Part shown: positions 44,388 to 53,784 of the stretch, in pieces | Layout of the letters: each line of letters opens with the position of its first letter | Numbering within the stretch: the stretch's first letter is position 1 | DNA from: Saccharopolyspora spinosa NRRL 18395 | GTDB taxonomy: Bacteria; Actinomycetota; Actinomycetes; Mycobacteriales; Pseudonocardiaceae | NCBI RefSeq assembly: GCF_000194155.1 | Contig: NZ_GL877878.1 | Span: forward strand, 186,001-250,000 | Reading direction: 5' to 3' | DNA length: 64,000 nt | The notes under the pieces: generated by a model | Told to the model about the DNA's origin: nothing | Database searches by the model: none | The model's input: only the letters and a program-made list of their open reading frames with translations | Program-made: the position numbers and the translations under genes

Positions 44388-44888
44388 TCAGAAGTCCCCG
44401 GCCGCGTGCCGCACCTTGCCGAGTAGTTCGGTGAGCTGCTGGGTCTGCCGTTCGGTGATGCCGCGCAACCCGAAGTCGATTTCGGTGACCGACTCGGTCG
44501 CCTTCTTCATCAGGTCTCGACCGTCCTCGGTGATCTCCACCAGGGTGGTGCGCCGGTCCGTGGGGTGCGGCACCCGCCGGACCAGGCTGTCCTGCTCCAG
44601 CCGGTCGACGATGTTGGTGACGCTGGTCGGGTGCAGCTGGAGCCGGTCGCCCATGACGCGCATTGGGAGGCTGCCGCGCCGCGAGAAGGTCAGTAGCACC
44701 AGCGCCTCGTAGCGGGCGAACGTCAGGTTGTGCGGTCGCAACGCGCTGTCGACCGCCGATTGCAGGATCTGCTGGACCCGCATCACGCTCGTCACTGCGG
44801 CCATCGTCGTCGACGGGCCTACCCGGTCGGCCCAGTTCTCGGCCGCGCGAGCGATGGGGTCGAAGGGCAGTGGGCTACGGGTGCTCAT
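44388..44888 (-). CDS. MarR-family transcriptional regulator
   Basis: 166-aa winged-helix dimer. LRPHNLTFARYEALVLLTFS and MRVMGDRLQLHPTSVTNIVD form the HTH, RLEQDSLVRRVPHPTDRRTT with LVEITEDGR the wing. N- and C-terminal helices give dimerisation. ATG 44888. Divergent from the thiamine-binding protein gene across a 139-nt gap; no obvious palindrome was found there. Ligand and target unknown. Confidence 0.9.
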   Translation of the reverse strand: MSTRSPLPFDPIARAAENWADRVGPSTTMAAVTSVMRVQQILQSAVDSALRPHNLTFARYEALVLLTFSRRGSLPMRVMGDRLQLHPTSVTNIVDRLEQDSLVRRVPHPTDRRTTLVEITEDGRDLMKKATESVTEIDFGLRGITERQTQQLTELLGKVRHAAGDF

Positions 44889-45027
44889 GGTGTTCGACGC
44901 TAGCAGCGGTTACCGGCGAGTTCACCGCTGTGGTGCTGAGGCGTTCGAAATCTGCGGAACCGCCGCAGCGTCGGACATGATCGTGTCGACCGTCGGACGG
45001 CGGTGCGGACGGAATGGAGGAGTAGAC

Positions 45028-45330
45028 GTGCTGGTTGCGTTCAGCGTGGCCCCGAGCGGGGTCGGGGACAGCGACAGTGTCAGCGAAGCGGTCGCGGCCG
45101 CGGTCAAGGTGGTGCGGGAGTCCGGGCTGCCGCACGAGACGACCTCGATGTTCACCACGATCGAGGGAGAGTGGGACGAGGTGATGGACGTGGTGAAGCG
45201 CGCCACCGAGGCCGCGTCGGCCAACGCGCCGCGCACCAGCCTCGTGCTGAAGGCCGACATCCGTCCCGGGCACACCGGCCAGCTGCACGCGAAGGTGCGC
45301 CGGGTCGAGGAGCACCTGCGCGGGGAGTAG
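45028..45330 (+). CDS. MTH1187/YkoF-family thiamine-binding protein
   Basis: 100 residues: VLVAFSVAPSGVGDSDSVSE, the helix VAAAVKVVRESGLPHETTSM, FTTIEGEWDEVMDVVKRA, VLKADIRPGHTG and KVRRVEEHL match the MTH1187 fold, which binds thiamine or a related pyrimidine. GTG 45028 has GGAGG seven bases upstream. Ends at a large terminator. Physiological role unproven. Confidence 0.87.
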   Translation: MLVAFSVAPSGVGDSDSVSEAVAAAVKVVRESGLPHETTSMFTTIEGEWDEVMDVVKRATEAASANAPRTSLVLKADIRPGHTGQLHAKVRRVEEHLRGE

Positions 45331-45331
45331 G

Positions 45332-45386
45332 CACAGCAAGAGACCGGGGGCGGCTTCGCAGCCGCCCCCGGTCCGGTGTTGCTGTG
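45332..45386. terminator. Two-tier hairpin terminator between convergent genes
   Basis: Inner stem ACCGGGGGCGGCT-TCGC-AGCCGCCCCCGGT (13 bp). An outer pair CACAGCAA (45332) with TTGCTGTG (45386 end) encloses it. Serves the plus-strand gene ending at 45330 and the minus-strand gene ending at 45388. Confidence 0.85.
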
Positions 45387-45387
45387 G

Positions 45388-45648
45388 TCAGAGCCCGGCC
45401 TTCGGGTGGTCGACGATCGGCGCGTTAACGCAGTTGTTGACCTGCGGTGAAAAGACCGGCACGACGACGCCGATCAGAGCGCCGATGTTGTTGCCGCACA
45501 ACTGCACCGCGGCGGCGCTGATGTTGTTGTCGTCGGCGGCGTTGATGCCGTCGTTGTCGGCGCTGTCCGCGAACGCGGCGCTGCCGAGGGTCAGGACGCC
45601 GAGGGTGGCGGCACCGGCGACACCCGCAACACGGGTAGCAATACGCAC
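45388..45648 (-). CDS. Small secreted chaplin-like protein
   Basis: 86 residues. Sec signal peptide (VAGVAGAATLGVLTLGSAAF, cleavage after FA). The mature part is ~60 aa: NDGINAADDNNISAAAVQLC, then GNNIGALIGVVVPVFSPQVN with a second Cys in NNCVNAPIV. Two Cys spaced ~20 apart around a hydrophobic Gly/Val stretch recall the chaplin fold that coats aerial hyphae, but the asparagine pattern differs, so it may be a separate family. GTG 45648 has GAGAGG nine bases upstream; a TTG at 45672 is unlikely. Confidence 0.65.
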   Translation of the reverse strand: MRIATRVAGVAGAATLGVLTLGSAAFADSADNDGINAADDNNISAAAVQLCGNNIGALIGVVVPVFSPQVNNCVNAPIVDHPKAGL

Positions 45649-45940
45649 TGTTTCGAACCTCTCGTTGAACAACTGGCTGAAGGTCCCCCATTTGGAGGCC
45701 CCGCAGACCCGCGAGAAAACAACCGTCCCTCGCGGGCTCCGCCTTCCCCTTCGGTGATCGGGTCCGCCGAACCTTAGGACCGAACCGGCCTTGCCACCTG
45801 TTCGAGCGACACTCGTTCGCTGCTTCGGTTTGATCTAGGAACTTCGTCGGCATGGCGATTTTGGTTGCTCGGTGTCCTGAGTCGCGGAACATTCACCGCC
45901 CAGCCGTCACGCAGCCAGCGGGACGTGTCAGGATGGAGGC

Positions 45941-46906
45941 GTGACGAGGCCGGATCCACGCCAGAACGCAGCAGCTCTGTCCGCCGCGATGGCGGGCGCA
46001 GTCGACCTGTCGGCCCTGAAGAACCGGGCCGAAGCAACCGCTAGGGCCGCCACTCAGGCGCCCGCAGCCAACGGCGGAAGCGATGCGGGGTCGGCGACTG
46101 CTGCGGTGATCGACGTGACCGAGGCCACCTTCCAGGCCGAGGTCGTCGAGAAGTCCATGCAGGTGCCCGTGGTCGTCGACCTCTGGGCGACCTGGTGCGG
46201 TCCGTGCAAGCAGCTCTCCCCGGTGCTCGAACGACTCGCCCGGGAGGCCAACGGCGCCTGGGTGCTGGCCAAGATCGACGTCGACGCGAACCCGCGCATC
46301 GCGCAGCTGTTCCAGGTGCAGTCGGTGCCCACGGTCATCGCGATCGCCGGTGGGCAGCCGGTGGACGCCTTCGCCGGTGCTCTCCCGGAACCGCAGATCC
46401 GCCAGTGGATCGATTCGCTGCTGAACGCCCTGCGCGACCAGATGCCCGGCATCCGCGCCGCCGAAGAGGGCGTCGAGCCGGCCGCCGAGGTGCCCGAGGA
46501 CCCGCGGTTCACCGCCGCCGAGGACGCGCTGGAGCGCGGCGACTACGCCGCCGCTGAGGACGCCTACCAGCAGATCCTCGCCTCCGAGCCGAACAACGAG
46601 CAGGCCAAGGCGGCGCTGTCGCAGGTCCGCTTCACGGCGCGCGCCGAGCAGGCCGACCCGGCCGCGATCGAGCGCGCCGACGCGGCCCCGGAGGACATCG
46701 ACGCCCAGCTCGCCGCCGCCGACGCGGAGGTCGCCGTCGGGCGGGTTGCGGAGGGCTTCGACCGGCTGATCCGCGCGGTCAAACGCACCTCCGGCGACGA
46801 CCGGGACCGGATCCGTCGGCACCTGATCGAGATGTTCGAGGTCTTCCCGGAGGGCGACGACCGGGTCGCGGCGGCCCGCAGGGCGCTCGCCAGCGCCCTG
46901 TTCTGA
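45941..46906 (+). CDS. Thioredoxin-TPR co-chaperone (YbbN/CnoX-like)
   Basis: 321 residues. Acidic N-terminus, thioredoxin domain ~55-165 with [20 protein letters not shown] (intact WCGPC), [20 protein letters not shown] and cis-Pro in SVPTV, then TPR-like helices ([40 protein letters not shown]). This is the CnoX/YbbN architecture, a holdase that passes clients to GroEL/DnaK. GTG 45941. A terminator follows. The mycobacterial counterpart lies in the same nucS-glgP neighbourhood. Confidence 0.9.
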   Translation: MTRPDPRQNAAALSAAMAGAVDLSALKNRAEATARAATQAPAANGGSDAGSATAAVIDVTEATFQAEVVEKSMQVPVVVDLWATWCGPCKQLSPVLERLAREANGAWVLAKIDVDANPRIAQLFQVQSVPTVIAIAGGQPVDAFAGALPEPQIRQWIDSLLNALRDQMPGIRAAEEGVEPAAEVPEDPRFTAAEDALERGDYAAAEDAYQQILASEPNNEQAKAALSQVRFTARAEQADPAAIERADAAPEDIDAQLAAADAEVAVGRVAEGFDRLIRAVKRTSGDDRDRIRRHLIEMFEVFPEGDDRVAAARRALASALF

Positions 46907-46921
46907 GTCCAGGACGCAAGG

Positions 46922-46953
46922 GGAGCGGCGATTTCGAGCGAAATCGCCGCTCC
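46922..46953 (+). terminator. Terminator after the thioredoxin-TPR gene
   Basis: GGAGCGGCGATTTC-GAGC-GAAATCGCCGCTCC, a perfect 14-bp stem followed by TTCCTTTTCC. Confidence 0.85.
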
Positions 46954-47016
46954 TTCCTTTTCCTGGAGATGGGTGCCTCCGCGCGCCCAGCCGGCTTGGG
47001 GTTCGTCGGCGATCGG

Positions 47017-47733
47017 TTAGGCGATCAGCCTGTCGCGCAATGCAGTCAGATCCGCCTCGGAGAGGCCGCCGGAGCGCAGATGCACCGCCATGTCGCGCGA
47101 GGTCGCGGCCTCGCGGATCAGTTCGTCCTCGCTGGTGCCGTGCTGGGCGATGAGCTGCCTGATCTTAGGGGTGTCGTCGCCCAGCCCCACCCGGGCGCAC
47201 AATTCGGCACGGCGAACGTGGCTGAACGCGTAGTCCGAGGCGATGTCCGCCGGATCAGCGCCGACCAGGACCAGCAGCACGAGAACGATCAGGCCGGTGC
47301 GGTCCCGGCCACCGCCGCAGTGCACCAGCACACCGCCCGGCTCGGCCCGCGCGATCGCGCGGCACACTTCCGCAACGCGCTGCGGGAACCGGTCCAGGAA
47401 CGGCTGGTAGTACAGCGGGGTGTAGGAAATCCCGCCGCCCCACTGCTCCCAGAACTCGGTGTCCGAGTAGTCGTCGAGCGGCAGGCGCACCGTCGTCAGC
47501 TCCGGCGGTCGCGGGGCCGCGTCCGGCTCGCGTTCGTCGTCCCCGGTGAGGTCGATGATCGTGCGGATGCCGTGCCGCTGGAGCGCCGACCAGCCTGCCG
47601 CGGTGAGCGCGGCCGGGTCTTCTGAGCGAGCCACCGCACCCCAACGGGTTCTCCGCTCCGCGCCTACGCAGAGACCGCCGAGGTCCCGTGCGTTGAGGAG
47701 GCCGTCCCAGTCAAGATTCCGTTCGAGGGCCAT
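47017..47733 (-). CDS. Tyrosine-protein phosphatase (PtpB/IphP-like)
   Basis: 238-aa phosphatase. P-loop VLVHCGGGRDRTGLIVLVLL (Cys-x5-Arg), N-terminal family signature LDWDGLLNARDLGGL, and RHGIRTIIDLTGDDER upstream of the active site as in IphP/PtpB proteins. Acts on phospho-Tyr/Ser or phosphoinositide substrates; sometimes secreted, but no signal peptide is seen here. ATG 47733. Convergent with the YbbN-like gene across a terminator. Confidence 0.9.
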   Translation of the reverse strand: MALERNLDWDGLLNARDLGGLCVGAERRTRWGAVARSEDPAALTAAGWSALQRHGIRTIIDLTGDDEREPDAAPRPPELTTVRLPLDDYSDTEFWEQWGGGISYTPLYYQPFLDRFPQRVAEVCRAIARAEPGGVLVHCGGGRDRTGLIVLVLLVLVGADPADIASDYAFSHVRRAELCARVGLGDDTPKIRQLIAQHGTSEDELIREAATSRDMAVHLRSGGLSEADLTALRDRLIA

Positions 47734-47782
47734 GTCCGAAGGACGTCCGTGACCAGTTCGGGTTGTTCCGGCGAAAAGAAAA

Positions 47783-47815
47783 GCGGTGTCGCCCCGAAAA
47801 TCGGTGCGACACCGC
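47783..47815 (-). terminator. Terminator of the frameshifted metalloprotease gene
   Basis: On the minus strand GCGGTGTCGC / GCGACACCGC (10 bp, 13-nt loop) is followed by TTTTCTTTTC, 14 nt past the protease stop. Confidence 0.8.
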
Positions 47816-47828
47816 AGGTTCCGTCGGC

Positions 47829-49318
47829 TCAGCCGCCGTACTTGGTGCTGCACGGGGCGAATCCCTGCTGGACGCCGACCCGGAACGCCTCCACCCGCGC
47901 GAACCCGACGGGCACCTGGTCGCCGCGGACGTTCGCCGCGATCAGGCTGTCCGCGCCGAGCAGCGCGGACACCCCCTCGTCGATGTCGTCCGGCACGATC
48001 CGCAGGTTGCCGACGGGGTTGCGCTGCCCGATCGGGTCCTCGACCAGCAGCCCGCTCCACGAACCGACCATGCAGGCGGTGCGCAGGCCGGCGGCCTCGT
48101 CGTCCAGCGGCAGGCCCGCGGCCTTCTGCACCGACAGCGCATACCTCGACGCCACCTGGGCGTATGCGGCGAAATCGCCGTAGCCGCTGGTGTCCCCGCT
48201 CTTGCTCGGCGGTTGGGCGATCTTCTGCAGGGCTGGAATGTCCAACGAGATCGTGTTCGTGCTCGGGCAGTAGGACGCAGGTGAGGTGGCCTGCTCGCGA
48301 CCGCACGGCTTCAGCTCCGTGACGATCTTGGGCGGCTCGGCGCCGGTGTCGCGGAACACCGTGTGCAGGCTCTGCTCCACTGCGTTGAGGCTCTTCTGGT
48401 CCACCGGGAGATCGGTGTCCTGCTTCTGGATCGGTTTCCACGCCTGGAAGAGCGTTGGAAGAGCGTGGTGCGCTTCTGGACGTCGCTGAAGTCCATCTTG
48501 GCGCAGCGCTGCGGGCCCTCGCTGAAGCCGAACTGGAACGCCGTGACCCGGTCAAACGCGGATCCGTGCGCGCTTCCGTCCCGGAAGTCGGAATCACCCG
48601 GGGAGTCCCGGATGAAGTTCAGCACGCCCATGACCTGGTTGAGGCCTTCGCCGGTGGAAACCTGGAAGTACTTCGAGGATCCCTCGGCGACGTGCCGGAA
48701 GTACGCGCCGGTGAAGCAGTCCGCCTGTTGCTCCAGCACGATCACCTGGTCGTTCGAGGTGGCCGTGCCCGCGCGGTGCTGCACGGCGTGCCCCATCTCG
48801 TGCGCGAGCACCGTCACCACGGCCATCGGCCCGAAGCTGTTGTTTAGCTCCGGGAGCAGGGTGCTGCGGTCCCACGCGATGAAATCCTCCGGCCGGCAGT
48901 AGAACGCGTTGACCACGCCGGTGGTGTTCTCCCCGCACAGTTGGATTCCGGGGCCGCCCGAGTCGTAGGACACCAACCGCTTGACCGGCGCGAAGCGCTT
49001 GCCGGGGAAGGCCTTCGGGAAGGTCTCGCTCCAGTAGGTGTCGATGTCGGCGACCGCGTTGCGCGCGAGCTTGTCCATCGCGCCGTTGTCGGTGCCCTCC
49101 ACCGGTAATGACGACTCCGGTGCGCCGTCCTTGGGACCGCTGGGACCGTTGCTGGCGGGCAGGCCGGCGACTTCGGTGGTCGAATAGCCGCCGAGCGTCG
49201 TTGGGGTGCCGCTGACCACCTGCGAGCACCCGCCGACGAGGGCGATGCACGCGAGCACCGAGACAGCGGGACCGAGGATCCGCTGCCGCCGTCGGTTTCT
49301 TGTCGATACCGGTACCAC
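47829..49318 (-). pseudogene. Neutral zinc metallopeptidase lipoprotein, frameshifted by an 11-bp duplication
   Basis: Exported lipoprotein (SVLACIALVGGC lipobox). The protease domain has VLAHEMGHAVQHRAG (HExxH) and a third ligand in LEQQADCFTGAYFRHVAEG, the YpfJ/neutral zinc metallopeptidase family. The frame is lost after FSDVQKRTTLFQ. TGGAAGAGCGT is present twice in tandem (48445-48455, 48456-48466), and the rest (LNAVEQSLHTVFRDTG to CSTKYGG) continues in another frame to 47829. Removing one 11-bp unit restores a ~490-aa protein. GTG 49318 is the likely start. The next gene upstream is an intact paralogue. Confidence 0.85.
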
Positions 49319-49482
49319 TGCCGCGCCCCATCCTGCTGACCGAAGTCCTCCTGCCACCGGGCCGGCCCTGAGCCGCCCGATGCCGGAAGCAGCCTATCGG
49401 TTGCGAGATCGACCCACGTGCGATCTCGGCGGATCCCGGGCCGGCCGGATGACAGGAAGCCGCTTACGCCGCGAAGTCCTGA

Positions 49483-50733
49483 TCAGCCGCAGGCTGCCGC
49501 GTCGCCGAGAGCTCCGGTGCGAAAGGCCGCGATGCGGTCGAATCCTGTTAGCGGGTTCGCGCCGTGCGCGTCGCGGGAGACTTCGTCGGATTCGAGTGTG
49601 ATCGTGACGGCTTCGTCGAGGTCACCCGCCGACAGCGCTGGTTGCGCAGCCGTGTAAGCGCCGGTGAGGCAGGCGATCTGCTTGCCCGCTTCGGCTCCGG
49701 TGGTGGGGCGGCCGAGTTCGGTGAGGGCGGCCAGCGCGAACCGGGAGGTGAGCAGCGTGGTGACGGCCTGGTCGCCGATGCTGCGATGCGGTCCGGCCAG
49801 CGCTGCGCGGTCGACGACGATCGTCGGGGGTTGCGCGCAGAACTGCGCGGGGCCGGTTGTTTCGGGACATCCGGGTGCTGAGCGGACGGCAGGTGGCGTC
49901 CACCGCCCGCCGCGCTGTGTGACGAGAGCGCCGAAGTAGCCGGAGATGCGATCGGTGCGCAGGACGTCGTCCAGCGGTTTGTTCGGATCGTCCGGCGCTG
50001 GTTCCGCCAGCGATGTTCCGGTCACGTCCGCGCAGCGTCGCGGGCCGTCGAGAAATCCGCTCTGGAAGGCCGAAATGCGGTCGAATGCGGTGCCGTGGGT
50101 GTCGGTGTTGTTCGTGCTCACCGGGTCGCGGAAGACGATGAGCGCGCGCATCGCCCGGTCCAGTTGCTCGGGGTTGATGCGTAGGTGCTCGGCGTGACCG
50201 TCCACGACCCAGCGGATGAACGAACCCGAGTAGCAGTCCGCCATCGCTTCGAGACGCATCGGAGCGCCATCGGCGTGCAGTCCGGCGCGTCGCTGCACCG
50301 CGTGCCCGATCTCGTGCGCGAGCACCACAGCAACCGATGCGTCGCCGTAGTGCTCTCGCAGGACCGGGACCAGCGCTGCGCGGTCCCAGGCAATGGCGTC
50401 GACCGTGGCGCAGTAGTACGCGTTGCCTTCGATGTCCTTCACATCGGCCGCGCAGGGCGGCGGGGCGCTGGTGCCGTTGGTGTCCACCGAGAAGAAGCCG
50501 CCGTCGAGGTCCCGCCAGGGCACGCCGAACACCGCCGGGTACTGCGCTGCCCAGTACCGCTGGACGTCGGTGACGATCGTGGCCGCGAGCCGGTCGGTGT
50601 CGCCTTGGTCGGTGCCGTGCACGAACGACGGGCCGACCGTGTGATCGGCCACAGGGGCCGGTTGCGGTGGTGCCGCGGTGCAAGCGCCGACGATCAGCAA
50701 GATCACCAACGCCACCAGCCCAATCGCGCGCAC
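49483..50733 (-). CDS. Neutral zinc metallopeptidase lipoprotein
   Basis: 416-aa exported protease: leader VRAIGLVALVILLIVGACTA with lipobox Cys; DVKDIEGNAYYCATVDAIAW, then VVLAHEIGHAVQRRAGLHAD (HExxH) and LEAMADCYSGSFIRWVVDG with the third zinc ligand. The C-terminal half repeats a paralogous region (FDRISAFQSGFLDGPRRCAD; FDRIAAFRTGALGDAAACG). Close in plan to the broken gene at 47829, so the two are a tandem pair. GTG 50733; a GTG 24 bp upstream is possible. The target in the cell envelope is unknown. Divergent from glgP, 88 nt away. Confidence 0.85.
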   Translation of the reverse strand: MRAIGLVALVILLIVGACTAAPPQPAPVADHTVGPSFVHGTDQGDTDRLAATIVTDVQRYWAAQYPAVFGVPWRDLDGGFFSVDTNGTSAPPPCAADVKDIEGNAYYCATVDAIAWDRAALVPVLREHYGDASVAVVLAHEIGHAVQRRAGLHADGAPMRLEAMADCYSGSFIRWVVDGHAEHLRINPEQLDRAMRALIVFRDPVSTNNTDTHGTAFDRISAFQSGFLDGPRRCADVTGTSLAEPAPDDPNKPLDDVLRTDRISGYFGALVTQRGGRWTPPAVRSAPGCPETTGPAQFCAQPPTIVVDRAALAGPHRSIGDQAVTTLLTSRFALAALTELGRPTTGAEAGKQIACLTGAYTAAQPALSAGDLDEAVTITLESDEVSRDAHGANPLTGFDRIAAFRTGALGDAAACG

Positions 50734-50821
50734 GCAGCCAAGCTTCCCATCGGCCACGAGTGGCGGCAGGGCTGGTACTTCCGCGAACGGGCCGCCGCGT
50801 TCCAAGATATGGTCCGCTGCT

Positions 50822-53374
50822 GTGAGAGCAGTCCACCGCTTCACCGTGCGTGCCCACCTGCCCGAGCCGTTGAGCGCGCTCGGCACGCTGGCGACCAACC
50901 TCCGCTGGGCCTGGCATCCGCCGACCCAGGACCTGTTCGCGGCGGTCGACCCGCAGGTGTGGTCGTCGGCGGGGGCGGATCCGCTGCGGCTGCTCGCCGA
51001 GGTGCCCGCCGAGCGGCTGCGGCAGCTGGCCGGCGACCAGGACTTCCTGGCTCGCACCCGGGCCGTCGACGACGACCTGCGCCGGTACCTGGCGGTGCCG
51101 CGCTGGTACCAGCAGCGGCAGGATGAGGACGCCGGGCTGCCCGTCTCGATCGCCTACTTCTCGATGGAGTTCGGCCTCACCGAGGCTCTGCCGAACTACT
51201 CCGGCGGACTCGGGGTGCTGGCCGGCGACCACCTGAAGTCGGCCTCCGACCTGGGCGTGCCGATGATCGGGGTCGGGCTGCTGTACCGGTCCGGGTACTT
51301 CCGGCAGTCGCTGTCCGCGGAGGGCTGGCAGGTCGAGCACTACCCGGTGCTGGATCCGCGCGGCCTGCCGCTGGAGATGCTGACCGAGCCGGCCGGGCTG
51401 CCCCTGCAGGTGCGGGTCGCGATGCCCGCCGGTCGCACCCTGCACGCCCGGATCTGGAAGGCGCAGGTCGGGCGGGTTCCGCTGCTGCTGCTGGACAGCG
51501 ATCTGCCGGAGAACGACGACGACCTGCGCGGCACCACCGACCGGCTCTACGGCGGCGACGCCGAGCACCGGATCCGCCAGGAGATCCTCGCCGGGATCGG
51601 CGGCATGCGCGCGGTCCGCGCCTACTGCGAGCTGACCGGGCACCCGCAGCCCGAGGTGTTCCACACCAACGAGGGCCACGCCGGGTTCCTGGGCCTGGAG
51701 CGGACCCGCGAGCTGCTGGAATCGCCGGGCCTGCAGTTCGACCAGGCGGTGGCCGCGGTGCGGGCCGGGACGGTGTTCACCACGCACACCCCGGTCCCGG
51801 CCGGGATCGACCGCTTCCCGGTCGACCTGGTCCGGCACTACTTCGGCGACGGCTCCGAACAGGCGCTGCTGCCCCGCGTGCCCACGGACCGGGTGCTCGC
51901 GCTGGGCGCCGAGGACAACCCGGGCATGTTCAACATGGCCCACATGGGGCTGCGGCTCGCGCAGCGCGCCAACGGCGTTTCCGAGCTGCACGGCAAGGTC
52001 ATCCGCAAGATGTTCCGCAACCTGTGGCCGGGCTTCGGCACCGAGGAGATCCCGATCCGCTCGGTCACCAACGGCGTGCACGGGCCGACCTGGTCGGCGC
52101 GGGAACTGGGCAAACTGCTCGGCGAGTCCGAAATGGACAGCGGTGCCGGGCTGCGCGGCATCGAGCCGGTCAGCGACTCGCTGCTGTGGGAACTGCGCTG
52201 CTCGCTGCGCCAACGCCTGGTGGACGAGGTGCGTCGCAGGCTGCGTACCGCGTGGCTGCGGCGTGGCGCGTCGGACCTGGAACTCGGTTGGTGCGACACG
52301 GTTTTCGACCCGGACGTGCTGACCATCGGCTTCGCCCGCCGGGTTCCGACCTACAAGCGGGCCACGCTGATGCTGCGCGACACCGAGCGGCTGCGGGAGC
52401 TGCTGCTCGACGCGGACCGCCCGGTGCAGATCGTGGTCGCCGGGAAGTCGCACCCCGCCGACGAGGGCGGCAAGGCGATGATCCAGCAGATCGTGCGCTT
52501 CGCCGACCAGGCCGATGTGCGGCACCGCATTGCGTTCCTGCCGGACTACGACATGTCGCTGGCCAAGTACCTGGTGTCCGGTTGCGACGTGTGGCTGAAC
52601 AATCCCGTGCGCCCGCTGGAAGCGTGCGGCACCTCGGGGATGAAGGCGGCGCTCAACGGTGCCCTGAACCTGTCGGTGCGGGACGGCTGGTGGGACGAGA
52701 TGTTCGACAGCCACAACGGCTGGGCCATCCCGAACGCCGACGGGGTCAGCGACCCGAACCGGCGCGACGACCTGGAATCCGCGGCCCTGTACGAGCTGAT
52801 CTCCGACCACGTCGCCCCGATGTTCTACGAGCGCAATACCGACGGCGTGCCCGGAAAGTGGATGTCGATGGTGCGGCACACCCTGGCGACGCTGGGGCCG
52901 CGCGTGCAGGCGTCGCGGATGATCCGCGAGTACGTCGACAACCACTACATGCCAGCCGCGCGGTCGGCGCGGGCCGTCACCGCGGATGACTACCGCGGGG
53001 CGCGGGAGATCGCCGACTACCGCGCCCGGTTGCAGGCAGCCTGGACCTGGGTGCGGATCAGCGACGCCGAGATGTCCGTCGACGACGGCGGCACCCCGCT
53101 GCTCGGCGGGCAGGTCACGGTGCGGGCGCGGGTCGACCTGGCCGGGCTCGATCCGTCCGATGTGGACGTCGAGGTGGTGGTGGGGCGCGTGGACGACTGC
53201 GACGTGCTGCACGACTTCGTCACCGAGTCGATGCACCCGGCGGAAGGCGGCCGCTACGAAGCGTCGGTGACGCTGCCGCACGCAGGACCCGCGGGCTACA
53301 CCGTCCGGGTCCTGCCCCGGCATCCGCTGCTGTCCGGTCCCGCAGAACTCGGCAAGGTCGTCCTCGCGAGCTGA
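50822..53374 (+). CDS. glgP: Alpha-glucan/maltodextrin phosphorylase GlgP
   Basis: Phosphorolyses alpha-1,4-glucans to glucose-1-P. 850 aa of the short-chain alpha-glucan phosphorylase type: N-terminal DUF3417 (LGTLATNLRWAWHPPTQDLF), VSIAYFSMEFGLTEALPNYS, GGLGVLAGDHLKSASDLGVP, VFHTNEGHAGFLGLERTREL and the PLP lysine region ACGTSGMKAALNGALNLSV. A C-terminal beta-sandwich extension follows (residues ~755-850). GTG 50822 (RAVHRFTVRAHLPEP). In M. tuberculosis glgP lies in the same neighbourhood as nucS. Confidence 0.93.
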   Translation: MRAVHRFTVRAHLPEPLSALGTLATNLRWAWHPPTQDLFAAVDPQVWSSAGADPLRLLAEVPAERLRQLAGDQDFLARTRAVDDDLRRYLAVPRWYQQRQDEDAGLPVSIAYFSMEFGLTEALPNYSGGLGVLAGDHLKSASDLGVPMIGVGLLYRSGYFRQSLSAEGWQVEHYPVLDPRGLPLEMLTEPAGLPLQVRVAMPAGRTLHARIWKAQVGRVPLLLLDSDLPENDDDLRGTTDRLYGGDAEHRIRQEILAGIGGMRAVRAYCELTGHPQPEVFHTNEGHAGFLGLERTRELLESPGLQFDQAVAAVRAGTVFTTHTPVPAGIDRFPVDLVRHYFGDGSEQALLPRVPTDRVLALGAEDNPGMFNMAHMGLRLAQRANGVSELHGKVIRKMFRNLWPGFGTEEIPIRSVTNGVHGPTWSARELGKLLGESEMDSGAGLRGIEPVSDSLLWELRCSLRQRLVDEVRRRLRTAWLRRGASDLELGWCDTVFDPDVLTIGFARRVPTYKRATLMLRDTERLRELLLDADRPVQIVVAGKSHPADEGGKAMIQQIVRFADQADVRHRIAFLPDYDMSLAKYLVSGCDVWLNNPVRPLEACGTSGMKAALNGALNLSVRDGWWDEMFDSHNGWAIPNADGVSDPNRRDDLESAALYELISDHVAPMFYERNTDGVPGKWMSMVRHTLATLGPRVQASRMIREYVDNHYMPAARSARAVTADDYRGAREIADYRARLQAAWTWVRISDAEMSVDDGGTPLLGGQVTVRARVDLAGLDPSDVDVEVVVGRVDDCDVLHDFVTESMHPAEGGRYEASVTLPHAGPAGYTVRVLPRHPLLSGPAELGKVVLAS

Positions 53375-53520
53375 CCCGTCCGGGTGACGTCGAGGTGGCA
53401 CTTGGAGGGCATTCGGTAACCCGTACAGCACGGCCATGCCCTGGCGAGGTGCGGCTCGCCCGCCGGCTGCGCCCCGCCAGGGGGCCCTCCACAAAGGACG
53501 AGATTCGGCATGATGGCCGG

Positions 53521-53697
53521 GTGAATGATCGGCAGCGGTTCGAGCCTTCGCGGGCGGGCCATGAGCGGGCGACCTTGACCGGCATTCTCCAGTTTCAGCT
53601 CCGGTACGTCCTCGCGCACATGATCGAGGAATATGCGTGCCACGACGGCCATGCCGACCTGCTCCGCGAACGCATCGACGGACCCACCGGGCAGTGA
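53521..53697 (+). pseudogene. DinB/DUF664 protein remnant with internal deletion
   Basis: The 58-codon frame joins the family's start (HERATLTGILQFQ) directly to its end (LRYVLAHMIEEYACHDGHAD, LLRERIDGPTG). DUF664 proteins are about 160-170 aa with the metal-binding helices in between, which are missing. Hence an internally deleted gene. It lies between glgP and a TetR gene. Confidence 0.65.
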
Positions 53698-53705
53698 TGC
53701 GAGTC

Positions 53706-53770
53706 GCCAACCAGATGGTTGGCCGGAGCTGGCGGGATTGATCGATTTCAACTGGTTGGTTGGTTCGGCG
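53706..53770. promoter_or_regulatory. TetR operator candidates
   Basis: GCCAACCA-GA-TGGTTGGC (53706-53723) is a perfect 8-bp dyad. Tandem half-sites TGGTTGGTTGG follow at 53753, just before the TetR gene start at 53785. Autoregulation is likely. Confidence 0.65.
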
Positions 53771-53784
53771 AGTACAGTTCGAGT

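Noticed and set aside
49622..53710. 1362-codon minus-strand open frame
   Set aside because: Antisense to glgP; no family features, composition typical of a shadow of a high-GC gene.
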